64,000 nucleotides of DNA from Thalassotalea euphylliae. Its GTDB lineage: Bacteria; Pseudomonadota; Gammaproteobacteria; Enterobacterales; Alteromonadaceae. The stretch is taken from contig NZ_QUOV01000001.1 in NCBI RefSeq assembly GCF_003390395.1, positions 1,860,001 to 1,924,000 of the forward strand. The letters are read 5' to 3'. The translations under genes and the position numbers were made by a program. A model generated the notes under the pieces. That model was not told the origin of the DNA, searched no databases, and saw only the letters and a program-made list of their open reading frames with translations. Of the stretch, positions 44,238-54,324 are shown piece after piece (within the stretch, counting starts at the first letter, position 1; each line of letters begins with the position of its first letter).

Positions 44238-44542
44238 TTTTTTAGCAGGTCATTCTCCTGCTTTAAGCGTTCATTTTCTCGTTGGAGTTGTTTGATTTTA
44301 TTCAGCTCTTGTTTGGAGGGGAGTTCACTCATTAATTCCTTGTTGCTTTTATAGCGCACGGGTAAGTTAAATTTCCCCTCTCGATATTCTTTACGCCACC
44401 GGCTTAACATAAAGGGATGAATATCGAGCGCATGAGCAACATCCTTTGACATGACATCGTCTTTTAAGCTTAGTTCGACGGCTTTGATTTTGAAATCAAC
44501 TGGGTAAAACCATGTTTTTCTGGGGTTGGTATATCTGGGCAT
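44168..44542 (-). CDS. IS3-family OrfA, copy 2
   Basis: This 124-residue HTH protein is identical to that of copy 1 and overlaps OrfB by 70 bases with the A-AAA-AAG slippery site. Confidence 0.93.
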   Translation of the reverse strand: MPRYTNPRKTWFYPVDFKIKAVELSLKDDVMSKDVAHALDIHPFMLSRWRKEYREGKFNLPVRYKSNKELMSELPSKQELNKIKQLQRENERLKQENDLLKKWQRYLAEVHQHDLDSSKGTEKP

Positions 44543-44628
44543 AATGGCCTCCTCATTGAGATAAGGAGGTGTCCACTAAAATGGGGGAACTACAAGTCCG
44601 ATTTAATTTTCTTGTTATATGGCGCGTA

Positions 44629-44892
44629 CTAATCAGGTAATTTCTCTAGCCAATGTCTGATCAGCTGAATAACTTCAGCGATACCTGATTCACACTCTTC
44701 CTCTTCTGCAAATTGCGATGTCATTAGTTGATGAAGAATATCATCCAATTCTTGAATCAAATCATAATTTACATTTTCGAAAGCTTTACCGTTTAGCTCA
44801 AGGGAATCTCTAAGCTTTGATATTGACACGTTTCCATCTTGAAAAGATGCTAATGAACTATTAATTCTCAGCTTTAAAGATTTATTCGACAT
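44629..44892 (-). CDS. first cassette gene, unknown small acidic protein
   Basis: This 87-residue, all-helical, acidic protein (LIQELDDILHQLMTSQFAEE, EVIQLIRHWLEKLPD) has its ATG 11 bases after the attI/cassette junction. Not recognised. As the cassette nearest to intI it is in the position best expressed from an integron promoter and the most recently acquired one by the usual model, but its attC is now broken by the IS. No antitoxin or toxin partner is seen. Confidence 0.65.
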   Translation of the reverse strand: MSNKSLKLRINSSLASFQDGNVSISKLRDSLELNGKAFENVNYDLIQELDDILHQLMTSQFAEEEECESGIAEVIQLIRHWLEKLPD

Positions 44893-44903
44893 AGTCTTGT
44901 GCC

Positions 44904-45060
44904 ATATAACAATTTATTATCCGACAAAATGTCCAACTTTCTACCGATATTTTGTCCAATAGTATTCTTAATAATTTTTAACCATACCTTAAGCTTATAA
45001 TTTTACATAGCTTTTCATTGACGATTTTTTTGGGTTGGAGAAAGTTGGACAAAATGTCCA
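44904..45060. other. attI: attI region with TTGGACA repeats
   Basis: The recombination core GTTATAT (minus strand) is at 44904-44910. To its right are three TTGGACA repeats: two on the minus strand (44930-44936 and 44953-44959) and one on the plus strand (45045-45051). Two of them extend to a 12-base inverted pair, GTCCAACTTTCT (44931-44942) and AGAAAGTTGGAC (45039-45050), each joined to a small GGACA-N3-TGTC dyad. Integrase accessory sites in attI often look like this; their role here is inferred. Confidence 0.65.
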
Positions 45061-45073
45061 CGATCCTGAGATC

Positions 45074-45102
45074 TTGCAAAATTTACCGTTACTGTATATA
45101 AA
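45074..45102 (+). promoter_or_regulatory. putative intI promoter
   Basis: TTGCAA (45074-45079) and TATAAA (45097-45102) are 17 bases apart, and the -10 lies inside the LexA box. The intI ATG is 42 bases further, with GAGGGA as ribosome site. Confidence 0.6.
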
Positions 45103-45107
45103 TACAG
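45092..45107. promoter_or_regulatory. LexA (SOS) box upstream of intI
   Basis: CTGTATATAAATACAG is a perfect CTGT-N8-ACAG LexA consensus, 37 bases before the intI start and overlapping its -10 element. SOS control of integron integrases is established in Vibrio cholerae and mobile integrons, and the same is expected here. Confidence 0.9.
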
Positions 45108-45144
45108 CTCTAGGGCTTGGTAATATATTATTGAGGGAACAATA

Positions 45145-46107
45145 ATGAAATCGCAGTTTTTAATGTCTATTCATGACTACATGTATCAACGCCGATACGC
45201 AAAACGGACGATTGCTGCTTATCTTAAAGTGATTGCCGATTTTATTCGGTTCCATGAGTTTACTCACCCTAAAGATCTGCATGATAAAGAGGTAGAGGCC
45301 TTTCTTACTCACATTGTCATAAGCAAAAATGTTGCGCCCAAAACACAAGCTTTAGCGCTAAACGCGTTGAGTTTTTTATACCGCGAAATTTTTAACAACC
45401 CGCTTGGAGTAGAGCTAGTATTTGTGAAAAGTCAGCGGCAAACCAAATTGCCTGTGGTGTTAACCAAGGGAGAAGTTAAGCGGCTAATGAGCTTTATTCC
45501 TGCAAAACATCATTTGTTGGTAAGTTTACTCTATGGCAGCGGACTACGTTTAATGGAAGCCGTGAGATTAAGGGTGATTGATGTAGATACCGACTATCAG
45601 TGTTTACGTATTTTTAACGGCAAAGGTGGCAAACACAGAGTGGTTACCTTAGCGCCTGAATTAATTCCGAAGCTTACTGCGCAAATTGACCAGGTGAAGT
45701 ATTTGTTGTCGTGTGATGTTGAAAATAATCGCTACAGTGGGGTTTGGCTTCCACACCGTTTACGTGAAAAATATAGTGGTGCAAACAAAACTTTGATTTG
45801 GCAGTATGTATTTCCTGCAAGCAGGCTAAGCATTGATCCTGAAAGTGGGTTACTTAGAAGGCATCATATCAACGAAAAGCAGATCCAACGAACGATAAAA
45901 CAGGCCAGCGCAAATGCACAAATAGACAAGCATGTAACACCGCACACATTGCGACACTCGTTCGCAACCCATTTATTGCAATCAGGTGCTGATATCCGAA
46001 CGGTGCAAGATCAACTAGGGCACAGCGACGTTAAAACTACACAAATTTACACCCACATATTGCAGCAAGGCGCAAATGGGGTAAGAAGCCCTCTGTCTGA
46101 CCTATAG
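45145..46107 (+). CDS. intI: integron integrase IntI (tyrosine recombinase)
   Basis: This 320-residue recombinase has catalytic residues Arg135 (SGLRLMEAVRLR), Lys in NGKGGKHR near 160, His267 and Arg270 (PHTLRHSFATHLL), His293 (LGHSDVKTTQ) and nucleophile Tyr302 (IYTHI). The extra segment at about 195-235 (VWLPHRLREKY, WQYVFPASRLS) is the IntI-specific patch that recognises folded attC hairpins and separates it from XerC/D. It is full length and apparently intact. It reads away from the array. Expression is probably SOS-induced through the LexA box. It excises and inserts cassettes at attI. Confidence 0.97.
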   Translation: MKSQFLMSIHDYMYQRRYAKRTIAAYLKVIADFIRFHEFTHPKDLHDKEVEAFLTHIVISKNVAPKTQALALNALSFLYREIFNNPLGVELVFVKSQRQTKLPVVLTKGEVKRLMSFIPAKHHLLVSLLYGSGLRLMEAVRLRVIDVDTDYQCLRIFNGKGGKHRVVTLAPELIPKLTAQIDQVKYLLSCDVENNRYSGVWLPHRLREKYSGANKTLIWQYVFPASRLSIDPESGLLRRHHINEKQIQRTIKQASANAQIDKHVTPHTLRHSFATHLLQSGADIRTVQDQLGHSDVKTTQIYTHILQQGANGVRSPLSDL

Positions 46108-46149
46108 AAATCTGATATACAAAAAGCCCTGACTTACAAAATCAGTTAA

Positions 46150-46193
46150 AAAAGCCGCTAAGTTGCGCAAAATAGGGCAGCTCAGCGGCTTTT
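46150..46193. terminator. bidirectional terminator between intI and ybiT
   Basis: AAAAGCCGCT (46150-46159) pairs with AGCGGCTTTT (46184-46193). The loop is long (24 bases) with internal GC-rich pairing. It lies between convergent genes. Confidence 0.6.
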
Positions 46194-46219
46194 AATTCAG
46201 TTACTTAGGCAGTAAATGA

Positions 46220-47809
46220 TTATTTGCTTTGCGAGGCTAAGTATTCGTCGTAAGTACCAGCAAAATCGGTATAACCGTCGGCAGTGATTTCGATAATACG
46301 CGTTGCCAAGCTTGAAACGAATTCACGGTCATGTGATACGAACACTAAAGAGCCTTCAAATTGCTCTAATGCCATATTTAATGACTCAATCGATTCCATA
46401 TCCAAGTGGTTAGTTGGTTCATCCATCACCAGAATATTTGGCTTTTGCATCATGAGCTTGCCAAATAACATACGCCCTTGCTCACCACCAGATAGCACTT
46501 TCACTGACTTTTTAATGTCGTCGGCAGAGAACAACATACGGCCTAAAAAGCCTCGAATCGTTTGTTCATCGTCACCTTCTTTACGCCATTGGCTCATCCA
46601 GTCGAATAGGTTCATGTCTTCTTCAAATTCGTGAGCGTGATCTTGCGCGTAGTAACCAATGTTGTGGTTTTCTGACCATTTCACTTCACCCGAATCTGGG
46701 GTTAATTCGCTCATTAAGGTACGTAAGAAAGTGGTTTTACCAACACCATTCTCACCAATTACCGCAATACGCTCACCAACTTCTGCCATTAAGTTGATGT
46801 TTTTTAGCACGTGTAAGTCATCAAAGCTTTTGTTTAAGCTTTCAATTTCAATCACGTTTCTGAACAAGGGCTTTTCTTGCTCGAAGCGAATAAATGGGTT
46901 AACACGACTTGAAGCTTTAACTTCATCTAATTGAATTTTATCAATTTGCTTAGCGCGTGATGTGGCTTGTTTCGCTTTAGATGCGTTAGCCGAGAAGCGC
47001 GCTACGAACGTTTTTAACTCAGCAATTTGTGCTTGTTTCTTCGCGTTGTCAGCTAATAAACGAGCGCGGGCTTGCGTAGCCGCTAGCATATATTCGTCGT
47101 AGTTGCCTGGGTAAACACGTAACTCGCCGTAGTCTAAATCTGCCATGTGAGTACACACTGAGTTTAAGAAGTGACGGTCATGGGAAATAATGATCATGGT
47201 TGAGTCACGTTCGTTTAACGTGTCTTCAAGCCACTTGATGGTGTGAATATCCAAGTTGTTGGTTGGCTCGTCCAGTAGCAGAATATCTGGATCAGAAAAC
47301 AGCGCTTGGGCAAGTAACACACGTAATTTCCAACCCGGTGCAACTTCACTCATTTTGCCGTAATGCTGATCGGTTGGGATACCGACACCAAGCAGTAATT
47401 CACCGGCGCGGCTTTCTGCGCTGTAACCGTCCATTTCGGCGTAAAGTGATTCCAAATCGCCAACACGCATACCGTCTTCTTCGCTCATTTCTGGCAAGGC
47501 GTAAATGCGATCGCGCTCTTCTTTAACTGCCCACAATTCGGTGTGACCCATAATAACGGTATCAACTACCGAGTAGTCTTCGAAAGCAAACTGGTCTTGG
47601 CGAAGCTTACCAATGCGATCGTTTTGATCTAGGCTAATGTTGCCGCCAGTTGGCTCTAAATCGCTACCTAAAATTTTCATAAAGGTAGATTTACCACAGC
47701 CATTGGCACCGATAAGACCATAGCGGTTACCGTTACCAAATTTTTGTGAAATGTTTTCAAACAGTGGCTTAGCACCAAACTGTTGGGTGATATTGTTTGC
47801 AATTAGCAC
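46220..47809 (-). CDS. ybiT: ABC-F family ATPase YbiT
   Basis: This 529-residue protein has two ATPase domains and no membrane segment, as in the ABC-F translation factors. Walker A motifs are GANGCGKST and GENGVGKTT; Walker B motifs are [12 protein letters not shown] and [12 protein letters not shown]. The second signature is [10 protein letters not shown], and the first is altered to [10 protein letters not shown], which is typical of the YbiT branch. It acts on the ribosome E site. The start is GTG with AAGGA upstream. Core chromosomal gene flanking the integron. Confidence 0.92.
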   Translation of the reverse strand: MLIANNITQQFGAKPLFENISQKFGNGNRYGLIGANGCGKSTFMKILGSDLEPTGGNISLDQNDRIGKLRQDQFAFEDYSVVDTVIMGHTELWAVKEERDRIYALPEMSEEDGMRVGDLESLYAEMDGYSAESRAGELLLGVGIPTDQHYGKMSEVAPGWKLRVLLAQALFSDPDILLLDEPTNNLDIHTIKWLEDTLNERDSTMIIISHDRHFLNSVCTHMADLDYGELRVYPGNYDEYMLAATQARARLLADNAKKQAQIAELKTFVARFSANASKAKQATSRAKQIDKIQLDEVKASSRVNPFIRFEQEKPLFRNVIEIESLNKSFDDLHVLKNINLMAEVGERIAVIGENGVGKTTFLRTLMSELTPDSGEVKWSENHNIGYYAQDHAHEFEEDMNLFDWMSQWRKEGDDEQTIRGFLGRMLFSADDIKKSVKVLSGGEQGRMLFGKLMMQKPNILVMDEPTNHLDMESIESLNMALEQFEGSLVFVSHDREFVSSLATRIIEITADGYTDFAGTYDEYLASQSK

Positions 47810-47911
47810 GTGATATTTTCCTTAGTGGAGCGGCTAGCGATTACATGCCAGCGCTCGCAATTTAGATAATTTTAAATCTGTTTCGTCTTGTTTAAGCAGC
47901 CAGTGCTGTTG

Positions 47912-50329
47912 CTAGCGCTGGCGTCGTTTATTCTTGTTTGCTGCGGGTTTCTCAGCAGAGAACTTTGATTTCGAACTACTTGGTTTTGAATGACTCGGCT
48001 TCGAATTATTGGGTTTAGACTGATTACGCTTATCATTAGGGCGCTTTTTACCGCTAGTGCCTGACTTTTTATCGTCACCTTGTCTATCAGTAAACTGGTC
48101 GCTACTAAAGCGAGTTAACCCTTTCTTGCCACGGTTGTTCGAGCTGCGTTTTACGCCTTCGCCTTTTTTATAGCCTTGCGCATTATTTTTGCCTTTACCG
48201 CCTTTTTTGTGATGCTGATAGCTACCTTCTTGCTTGCTTTCAGCTGGCACTAAACAGCCGGGTTTGTTACCAATAAGCTTGTGGGCTAAGCCCATTTTGG
48301 CTAAGGCTTCACGAATAAGCGGCCAGTTGTTTGGATCGTGATAGCGCAATATCGCCTTGTGCAGTCGGCGCTGGCGACCACCTTTAGGCACAGGCACACT
48401 TTCGCTGTTTTTTCTAACATTGCGCAGTGAGTCGATTTCAGTGTGATAAAGCGTCGTCGCATTGGCGAGCGGTGATGGATAAAAGTTTTGTACCTGATCT
48501 AGCTTAAAGTCATTCTCTTTTAGCCATAGTGCCAAGTTCACCATATCCATGTTTGTGGTGCCCGGATGTGCCGAAATAAAATACGGGATCAAATACTGCT
48601 TTTTGCCTGCCGCTTTTGAGTATTTATCGAAAAGCTCTTTAAAACGATAGTAGCTGCCCATACCTGGCTTCATCATTTTATTCAGCGGGCCTTCTTCGGT
48701 GTGCTCAGGGGCTATTTTTAAGTAGCCGCCAACATGATGCTCAGCGAGCTCTTTCACATAAGCAGGGTCTTCTACTGCAAGGTCATATCGCACACCAGAG
48801 GCAATCAACACCTTTTTAATGCCTTTCACATTACGGGCTTTACGGTAAAGGTTAATGGTTGGCGTATGGTCGGTATCTAAATGACCACAAATGGTCGGCC
48901 AAACACAACTTGGCTTACGACACGTCGCCTCAGCTTTTGGGCTTTTACAGCGCAGCTGATACATATTCGCGGTTGGGCCGCCTAAATCTGAAATAACGCC
49001 GGTAAAGCCCGGCACCTTTTCTTTAATGTCTTCAATTTCTTGTAAAATTGACTCTTCTGAGCGCGATTGAATAATACGGCCTTCGTGCTCGGTAATCGAA
49101 CAGAAGGTACAGCCACCAAAGCAGCCACGCATGATGTTAATTGACGTTTTGATCATGTCGTAGGCAGGAATTTTTGCCTTGCCATATGCTGGATGTGGCA
49201 CGCGTTGATATGGCAGGCCAAATACGCCATCCATTTCTGCTTCTGATAGCGGGTAAGCAGGCGGGTTTAACCAGATAATGCGGTCGGCATGCTTTTGTAC
49301 TAGTGGCTTGGCACTGCCGGGATTCACTTCTTGATGGAAAATACGTGACGCATGGGCGTACAGCATTTTGTTATCGCGGACTTGCTCAAAGGTTGGCAAG
49401 TTAATGTAAGTGGTTTCCCACGGCTTACTTTTCTTTTCCCACGTTTTATTTCTGAAGTCGGCTATCTGAATAGGTTGCGCTGCTTTGGTGATATCTTTTT
49501 CTGGTTCAACCGTTTGTACATCAGTGTTGCCTGAACTTTTAGCCGAGTCGCAAGCGTCACTCGCTGTCGTATCAATGTATGGGCTTGGAATTGGGTCAAT
49601 TTTCCCCGGTTTGTCAATTGAGCGGGAATCAATACCTTTCCAACCGGGTAGGGCGTGCTTGGCTAAAAATGCGGTACCACGCACGTCAGTAATGGTGCTA
49701 ACATCTTCACCACGAGCAATACGATGGCTAACTTCCACTAACGGGCGCTCGGCATTGCCATAAATTAAAATATCGGCCTTGGCATCGAATAAAATTGAGC
49801 GACGCACTTTTTCTGACCAGTAATCATAATGAGCAATACGGCGCAGGCTGGCTTCAATACCGCCGAGCACTACAGGCACATCTTTATAGGCTTCTTTACA
49901 GCGCTGCGAATAAACAAGAGTGGCACGATCGGGGCGTTTACCCCCTTCGTTGTTCGGTGTGTAGGCATCGTCGTGGCGTAAACGTCGTTCAGCGGTGTAG
50001 CGATTGATCATTGAGTCCATATTGCCGGCAGTTACGCCGAAATATAGATTTGGTTTACCCAGCTGCATAAAGGCTTCTTTAGAATGCCAATCAGGCTGGG
50101 CAATAATGCCTACGCGAAAGCCTTGCGATTCCAGCATACGACCAATCACCGCCATACCAAAGCTTGGATGATCAACATAGGCGTCGCCCGTTACTAAAAT
50201 AATATCGCAGCTATCCCAGCCGAGTTCGTCCATTTCTGCCCGCGACATTGGCAAAAACGGCGCCGTGCCATAGCATTCTGCCCAGTATTTTGGGTACTCA
50301 AACAAGGTGGTTTTCGGCTGTGGAATCAT
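47912..50329 (-). CDS. ygiQ: YgiQ-family radical SAM protein
   Basis: This 805-residue protein has an N-terminal domain ([20 protein letters not shown]) and a radical SAM core with the CFGGCTFCS cluster motif, about residues 400-408. A linker of about 50 residues (about 255-305) rich in Asp/Ser/Thr is probably disordered. The C-terminal 130 residues are very basic and Ser/Lys/Asn-rich ([18 protein letters not shown]), typical of the family and possibly RNA-binding. The reaction is not known. Confidence 0.92.
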   Translation of the reverse strand: MIPQPKTTLFEYPKYWAECYGTAPFLPMSRAEMDELGWDSCDIILVTGDAYVDHPSFGMAVIGRMLESQGFRVGIIAQPDWHSKEAFMQLGKPNLYFGVTAGNMDSMINRYTAERRLRHDDAYTPNNEGGKRPDRATLVYSQRCKEAYKDVPVVLGGIEASLRRIAHYDYWSEKVRRSILFDAKADILIYGNAERPLVEVSHRIARGEDVSTITDVRGTAFLAKHALPGWKGIDSRSIDKPGKIDPIPSPYIDTTASDACDSAKSSGNTDVQTVEPEKDITKAAQPIQIADFRNKTWEKKSKPWETTYINLPTFEQVRDNKMLYAHASRIFHQEVNPGSAKPLVQKHADRIIWLNPPAYPLSEAEMDGVFGLPYQRVPHPAYGKAKIPAYDMIKTSINIMRGCFGGCTFCSITEHEGRIIQSRSEESILQEIEDIKEKVPGFTGVISDLGGPTANMYQLRCKSPKAEATCRKPSCVWPTICGHLDTDHTPTINLYRKARNVKGIKKVLIASGVRYDLAVEDPAYVKELAEHHVGGYLKIAPEHTEEGPLNKMMKPGMGSYYRFKELFDKYSKAAGKKQYLIPYFISAHPGTTNMDMVNLALWLKENDFKLDQVQNFYPSPLANATTLYHTEIDSLRNVRKNSESVPVPKGGRQRRLHKAILRYHDPNNWPLIREALAKMGLAHKLIGNKPGCLVPAESKQEGSYQHHKKGGKGKNNAQGYKKGEGVKRSSNNRGKKGLTRFSSDQFTDRQGDDKKSGTSGKKRPNDKRNQSKPNNSKPSHSKPSSSKSKFSAEKPAANKNKRRQR

Positions 50330-50708
50330 TAAGTTGACCTATATGTAACCAATGTATAAATAATCAATCGCTAGTAATTGTTAGCTAATTGGCCGCTAAA
50401 TCGCTAGCAGGCGCGCGATTATAGCAAACTAAATGATCTGTGTTTAGCGCCAACTTTCTTTAAACAATTCGATAGCTTAATAAATTACGACTAAGCTTTG
50501 TTTTAGTTAGAGTTTTTTGAATCTGCTGAATTCATCGGCAAATGAACCCAGTTGGTGACAAGTGGTTTACATTTTCTTAACGGAAAAAATAAGGTATTTT
50601 ATGTCGCCATTACAACAGTACTAACAATATTACGCACGATAACGTGTGCAATAACACGCAGTGCCGCGCATTAACGCACGAAAACGCATCAGGAATTTAA
50701 ACACTATC

Positions 50709-51920
50709 ATGTATAGTACCTATATTGCTCGACAGGCAATTTTAGACAGAAATGCCAACACCATTGGCTATGAGTTGTTGTTTCGCGACAGCCCTAAAAA
50801 TGAGTTTCCACTGATTGACCCTGACGTTGCCAGTTCGAAACTGATTATTCAAAACCATATACATGGCGATATCGAAGCCATCACTATGGGGAAAACGGCA
50901 TTTATTAATTTTACCGAAGAGTGCCTAGTTAATAAGTTTCCTTTATTGTTTGATCCCAATTCGATTGTTATCGAAATTATGAGTAAGGGAAGCGATATCG
51001 CTCGACTGCTTAAATTAGCGAAATTATATCATCAACGTGGCTATCAGCTAGCTTTAACCGAGTACGATACCGATCCAAAGTGGGATGTTTTCTTCCCGTA
51101 CATTGCCTTTATTAAGGTTGATATTGACGTTATTAACCCAAAGCGCTTATTTGCTGTGACCGAGCGTATAAAGCCGCATGATATTAAGTTAGTTGCCGAA
51201 AAAGTTGAAAGTAACTTGCAGTTATTGTCGCTGGTTGAAGTGGGCTTTAACTATTACCAAGGGTACTTTTATCACGAGCCAGAAATCATTGAAGGGCAGA
51301 CTCTAGCGCCTGTGAAAGCGCAAATGATGCAGCTAATGAATGAGGCATTTAAGACCCCGTTAGATTACAACGCGATAGCCGATATCATTAGTCATGATGT
51401 GCAATTAAGCGTTGGCTTGCTGAAAATGGTCAACAATGTTGCGACAGGAACTCGTGTAGAGATTACTTCGCTAAAACAGGCGGTTGCTTACTTGGGCGAA
51501 GAAAAAGTTCGTCAGTTTGTTTCTATTTTGGCACTGTCAAAACTTACCACAGAAAAAACGGAAGAAGCGGCTAAGCAAGCGCTGGTGACTGCAAAGTTGA
51601 TGGAGGCGATCGCCAGCCAAGGAATGTTTATTGAAATTAAAGATTTGGCATTTATTACTGGGTTGTTAAGTTCGATTGACGTTGTGCTGGGCCAGCCGAT
51701 TAGTGAAGTGGTTAAGCAAATTCCACTAGCACAACAAATTGAGTTGGCGTTGCTAGGTAAAGATGGATTGTTAGGTGAATTATTACAGCTCACCACAAGC
51801 TATATTCTTGGCAATAGTGATGATATTAATAGCTTAATTGATACTTACATGTTAGACGCGCAGGTAATTCATCAAGAATTTGTGGCAGCGAGCAAGTGGT
51901 GTCAAAGTTTTTCTAATTAA
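50709..51920 (+). CDS. EAL-HDOD domain protein (YuxH-like)
   Basis: The product is 403 residues from the ATG at 50709, giving the family start MYSTYIARQAILDRNANTIG. Residues about 1-195 form a degenerate EAL domain: YELLFRDSP replaces the catalytic EAL core, and the metal-binding acids are not all present, so c-di-GMP hydrolysis is unlikely. An HDOD domain follows (about 200-400: IISHDVQLSVGLLKMVNN, LKQAVAYLGEEKVRQF). These proteins are signalling scaffolds in motility, biofilm or stress control. An upstream GTG at 50661 is in frame but not favoured. Confidence 0.85.
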   Translation: MYSTYIARQAILDRNANTIGYELLFRDSPKNEFPLIDPDVASSKLIIQNHIHGDIEAITMGKTAFINFTEECLVNKFPLLFDPNSIVIEIMSKGSDIARLLKLAKLYHQRGYQLALTEYDTDPKWDVFFPYIAFIKVDIDVINPKRLFAVTERIKPHDIKLVAEKVESNLQLLSLVEVGFNYYQGYFYHEPEIIEGQTLAPVKAQMMQLMNEAFKTPLDYNAIADIISHDVQLSVGLLKMVNNVATGTRVEITSLKQAVAYLGEEKVRQFVSILALSKLTTEKTEEAAKQALVTAKLMEAIASQGMFIEIKDLAFITGLLSSIDVVLGQPISEVVKQIPLAQQIELALLGKDGLLGELLQLTTSYILGNSDDINSLIDTYMLDAQVIHQEFVAASKWCQSFSN

Positions 51921-52213
51921 CTTACAGCCAGGTTTCAACTAAATTGATTTAGCTGAGCTCAGCTAAGTGGAGTCGAGTTAAGGTACGTAAAGCTAATATT
52001 AATAATTAGCAGGCCAAAATAAGAAAGACTTGCTAGTTAGCTAAATTAATAATTACACTGTGTTTATGAAAAGTGCTTATCGCAAGCACTTATGAAAATA
52101 TGCCTGATATTCATAAGTCGCTGGATAAACATCACGCATCACGATGAAATTTTGAACAATATGTCTGGTTGCCTTAAAATCTAGTTACTTTAGCCCGTCT
52201 AATAGCGAATATT

Positions 52214-52960
52214 TTGTCCATCAAAGCCTTATTGACAACTACATTTCTCATCTTCTCGGTATTTTGCACAAAAACTCCCGCGCGCGAGCACATCAACATT
52301 GGCTATGGTGTGAATAACAGCCCGCCATATGCGTTAATTGAGCAGGAACAGCTAACAGGAGGAGTGATTTATGACATTGCAGTACAGGTGGCTAAAGAGC
52401 TCGGTTTAGATATTAATTTTGTGTTTCTCCCTAGAACAAGAGTTGAGCAATATTTGCTTGATGGTACGTTAGATGTTTACTTTATTTCTAACCCAAAGTG
52501 GATAACCGCACCTGAAATTATTTGGTCAGAGCCAATGTTTGATGAACAAAACGTTATTGTTCAACTCAGTGGTGAACAAGATTATACAAAACTCAGTGAT
52601 CTTTATGAGAAGCGCATAGGTACTGTACACGGCTATATTTATCCGGCCTTAACAGCTGCGTTCGAGCGACAAGATATTTATCGGTCAGATGTAAAGTCAC
52701 TGCAAGATAACTTTCAACGTCTCGATAAGGGCTGGATTGATGGCTTTGTTGGCTCTGATATTTTGATTCACCATGCATTGCAAAAAAGTGGTGAAGACGA
52801 ACGCTTTCAAATAGCCAGTTATTTAGTCAGTCGTCATGACATTCGTACGGCGATATCACCAAAGTCGAAAGTTTCTGTTGCTAAACTGCTTTCGGTTATC
52901 AATCGCTTAACGTCAGACGGTGTTATTGACAAAATATTAGCGGGTTATATCGAACATTAA
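52214..52960 (+). CDS. periplasmic solute-binding protein, family 3 type
   Basis: This 248-residue protein has a signal peptide (LLTTTFLIFSVFCTKTPA). NIGYGVNNSPPYALIEQEQ, TGGVIYDIAVQVAKELG and FVFLPRTRVEQYLLDGTLDV are the ligand-binding lobes of the family 3 / amino-acid-type fold. No transporter genes are adjacent, so it may feed a sensor or be an orphan. The start is TTG and lacks a clear ribosome site. The gap 51921-52213 before it holds an 8-bp hairpin (52071-52078 with 52084-52091) but no gene. Confidence 0.8.
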   Translation: MSIKALLTTTFLIFSVFCTKTPAREHINIGYGVNNSPPYALIEQEQLTGGVIYDIAVQVAKELGLDINFVFLPRTRVEQYLLDGTLDVYFISNPKWITAPEIIWSEPMFDEQNVIVQLSGEQDYTKLSDLYEKRIGTVHGYIYPALTAAFERQDIYRSDVKSLQDNFQRLDKGWIDGFVGSDILIHHALQKSGEDERFQIASYLVSRHDIRTAISPKSKVSVAKLLSVINRLTSDGVIDKILAGYIEH

Positions 52961-53059
52961 CCTTAGGGTTAATGACAAGTATAAAATTGATTATTATCAT
53001 AGGGTTTCTAACTCTTTTGTTTTATCGGCCAGCGAATATCGTGGCCTAAGTCTTCTCTT

Positions 53060-53524
53060 TTGCATTATAAAAATAGCTTATATAGCCTAGCGTCAATTTT
53101 TATCTGCCTTGCGCTAGGATATCTCACTTTCGCCGTATTTGATTTACTGCCAGCAAGCTTATATGGCATGTGTTACTTTGCCTTTGGTTTACATTTAAAT
53201 GTATTTGATGCAAAGCGCGTTGCGGATACAGTCAGTTTTATGATCAAAAACATCAGCGTTTGTTTCGTGCCTGCTGGTGTTGGCATTATGAATTACTTTG
53301 ACCTGATTAGAGCGAGTGGCTGGCAATTGTTGCTGTTTACCATTATTTCGACCTTTGCGCTGATGATAATCGTCGGCTGGCTTTATCAAACTGCGACAAC
53401 AGGGAAAAGTCGAAAACGTGGCCAACTGGTTTCAAAATCAACACCTGAGTCGCTAACGGGCAAGTCGCCAACGTCCAAGCCACGAACACCTAAGCCACCA
53501 AGTGAAAGGGAGCAAGCCTTATGA
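53060..53524 (+). CDS. CidA/LrgA-family membrane protein
   Basis: This 154-residue protein has four membrane segments (LASIFICLALGYLTFAVF, ASLYGMCYFAFGLHL, FVPAGVGIMNYFDLI, LLLFTIISTFALMIIVGW). The VPAGVGIMNY segment is the LrgA/CidA hallmark. The C-terminal tail is long, basic and Pro/Ser/Thr-rich. The start appears to be TTG, without an obvious ribosome site. Its stop overlaps the CidB-like gene by 4 bases, so both halves of the holin-like or metabolite-export system are made together. Confidence 0.83.
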   Translation: MHYKNSLYSLASIFICLALGYLTFAVFDLLPASLYGMCYFAFGLHLNVFDAKRVADTVSFMIKNISVCFVPAGVGIMNYFDLIRASGWQLLLFTIISTFALMIIVGWLYQTATTGKSRKRGQLVSKSTPESLTGKSPTSKPRTPKPPSEREQAL

Positions 53525-54225
53525 CGAGTGCGCTAATACTCGAATTTATTGTGTACTGCTTGCTGACCTTAGTGATTTATCAAGCATGTGCAAAGCTCCA
53601 GCAACGCACCAAACGTATTTGGCTTAACCCTATGGTATTAGCCATGTTGGTTATCATTCCGTTATTGTTGATTAATAACATCAGCTATGAGCAATATTAC
53701 CAATACACTCAGGTTTACACTTTCTTACTAGAACCGGCTGTGGTTGCGCTAGGCTTTCCGTTATATCAGCAATTGCACACCATACGAGATGAAATAACGC
53801 ATGTTTCTTGGGTGCTCTCGGTCGCAATTATCATTATGTTAGGCGCTAATTTGGGCATGGCGATGTGGTTGTTCCAGCAGCAAGATGTCGCGGTGTCGTT
53901 ATCGTTAAAATCGGTAACAACACCAATAGGCTTAGCGTTAACGGAACAATTAAAAGGTGTGGCAGCGATTACTGCGGTTGGCATTATTGTCGCCGGTGTA
54001 GCTGGTGCTGTATTGGGTCCTAGATTGCTTAACGCGCTAGGCATTAGCGATAGTAAATCGCAAGGTTTAGCGATTGGCTGTGCAAGTCACGCATTGGGTA
54101 CGGCGACTATTACGTCAATTAGCTATCAGCACGGCGCATATGCCTCGCTTGCATTGATTTTATCTGCGTTATTAACGGCGATTTTCTCGCCTGTGCTAAC
54201 GCCAATTATATTTAGCTTGCTTTAG
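53521..54225 (+). CDS. CidB/LrgB (YohK)-family membrane protein
   Basis: This 234-residue protein has about seven membrane helices. ALGFPLYQQL, LKSVTTPIGLALTEQLKG, and GLAIGCASHALGTATITS are the conserved blocks of the LrgB/CidB/YohK family. Its ATG overlaps the stop of the CidA-like gene. Partners of this kind influence autolysis in Gram-positives and export of glycolate or pyruvate in others; the role in this bacterium is unknown. Confidence 0.9.
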   Translation: MTSALILEFIVYCLLTLVIYQACAKLQQRTKRIWLNPMVLAMLVIIPLLLINNISYEQYYQYTQVYTFLLEPAVVALGFPLYQQLHTIRDEITHVSWVLSVAIIIMLGANLGMAMWLFQQQDVAVSLSLKSVTTPIGLALTEQLKGVAAITAVGIIVAGVAGAVLGPRLLNALGISDSKSQGLAIGCASHALGTATITSISYQHGAYASLALILSALLTAIFSPVLTPIIFSLL

Positions 54226-54324
54226 CCAAAATACTAAAATGGCGAAAACACAGGAATGACCAAAATACCTGAATAGATAAATGAATAGCTAAATGAGTAG
54301 CGATAGAACAACGTTAATGGAAAG

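Larger units (their letters stand above)
43315..44594 (-). mobile_element. IS3-family insertion sequence, copy 2 (1280 bp)
   Basis: Same ends, length and gene content as copy 1 at 39774-41053. AGT is duplicated at 43312-43314 and 44595-44597. Same orientation relative to the attC as copy 1. Different duplications show an independent insertion. Confidence 0.95.
43238..44620 (-). other. attC: attC site interrupted by IS3-family copy 2
   Basis: Cores ACATAAC (43238-43244) and GTTATAT (44614-44620). Removing the IS and one AGT leaves a 100-base site closely matching the intact one at 38687-38786. It terminates the first cassette of the array (44629-44892). Confidence 0.88.
36410..46107. other. 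chromosomal integron: intI plus an array of cassettes reading leftwards
   Basis: The element comprises the integrase gene at 45145-46107 (+), the attI/cassette junction near 44904-44910, and nine attC sites between 36410 and 44620. Cassette genes are all on the minus strand and point away from intI, with stop codons often inside the attC core, as in Vibrio and Shewanella chromosomal integrons. Three attC sites are interrupted by insertion sequences. Five cassettes lack a convincing gene. The left limit is uncertain because the genes at 34.8-36.2 kb have no full attC. Confidence 0.92.

Noticed and set aside
39774..44594. Composite transposon made by the two IS3-family copies
   Set aside because: Each copy has its own 3-base duplication (TTG/TTG and AGT/AGT). 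A composite transposon would share a duplication only at its outer ends, so the insertions are independent.
44629..44892. Toxin-antitoxin module at the first cassette
   Set aside because: Cassette arrays often carry such pairs, but there is only one small unrecognised gene here and no partner frame.
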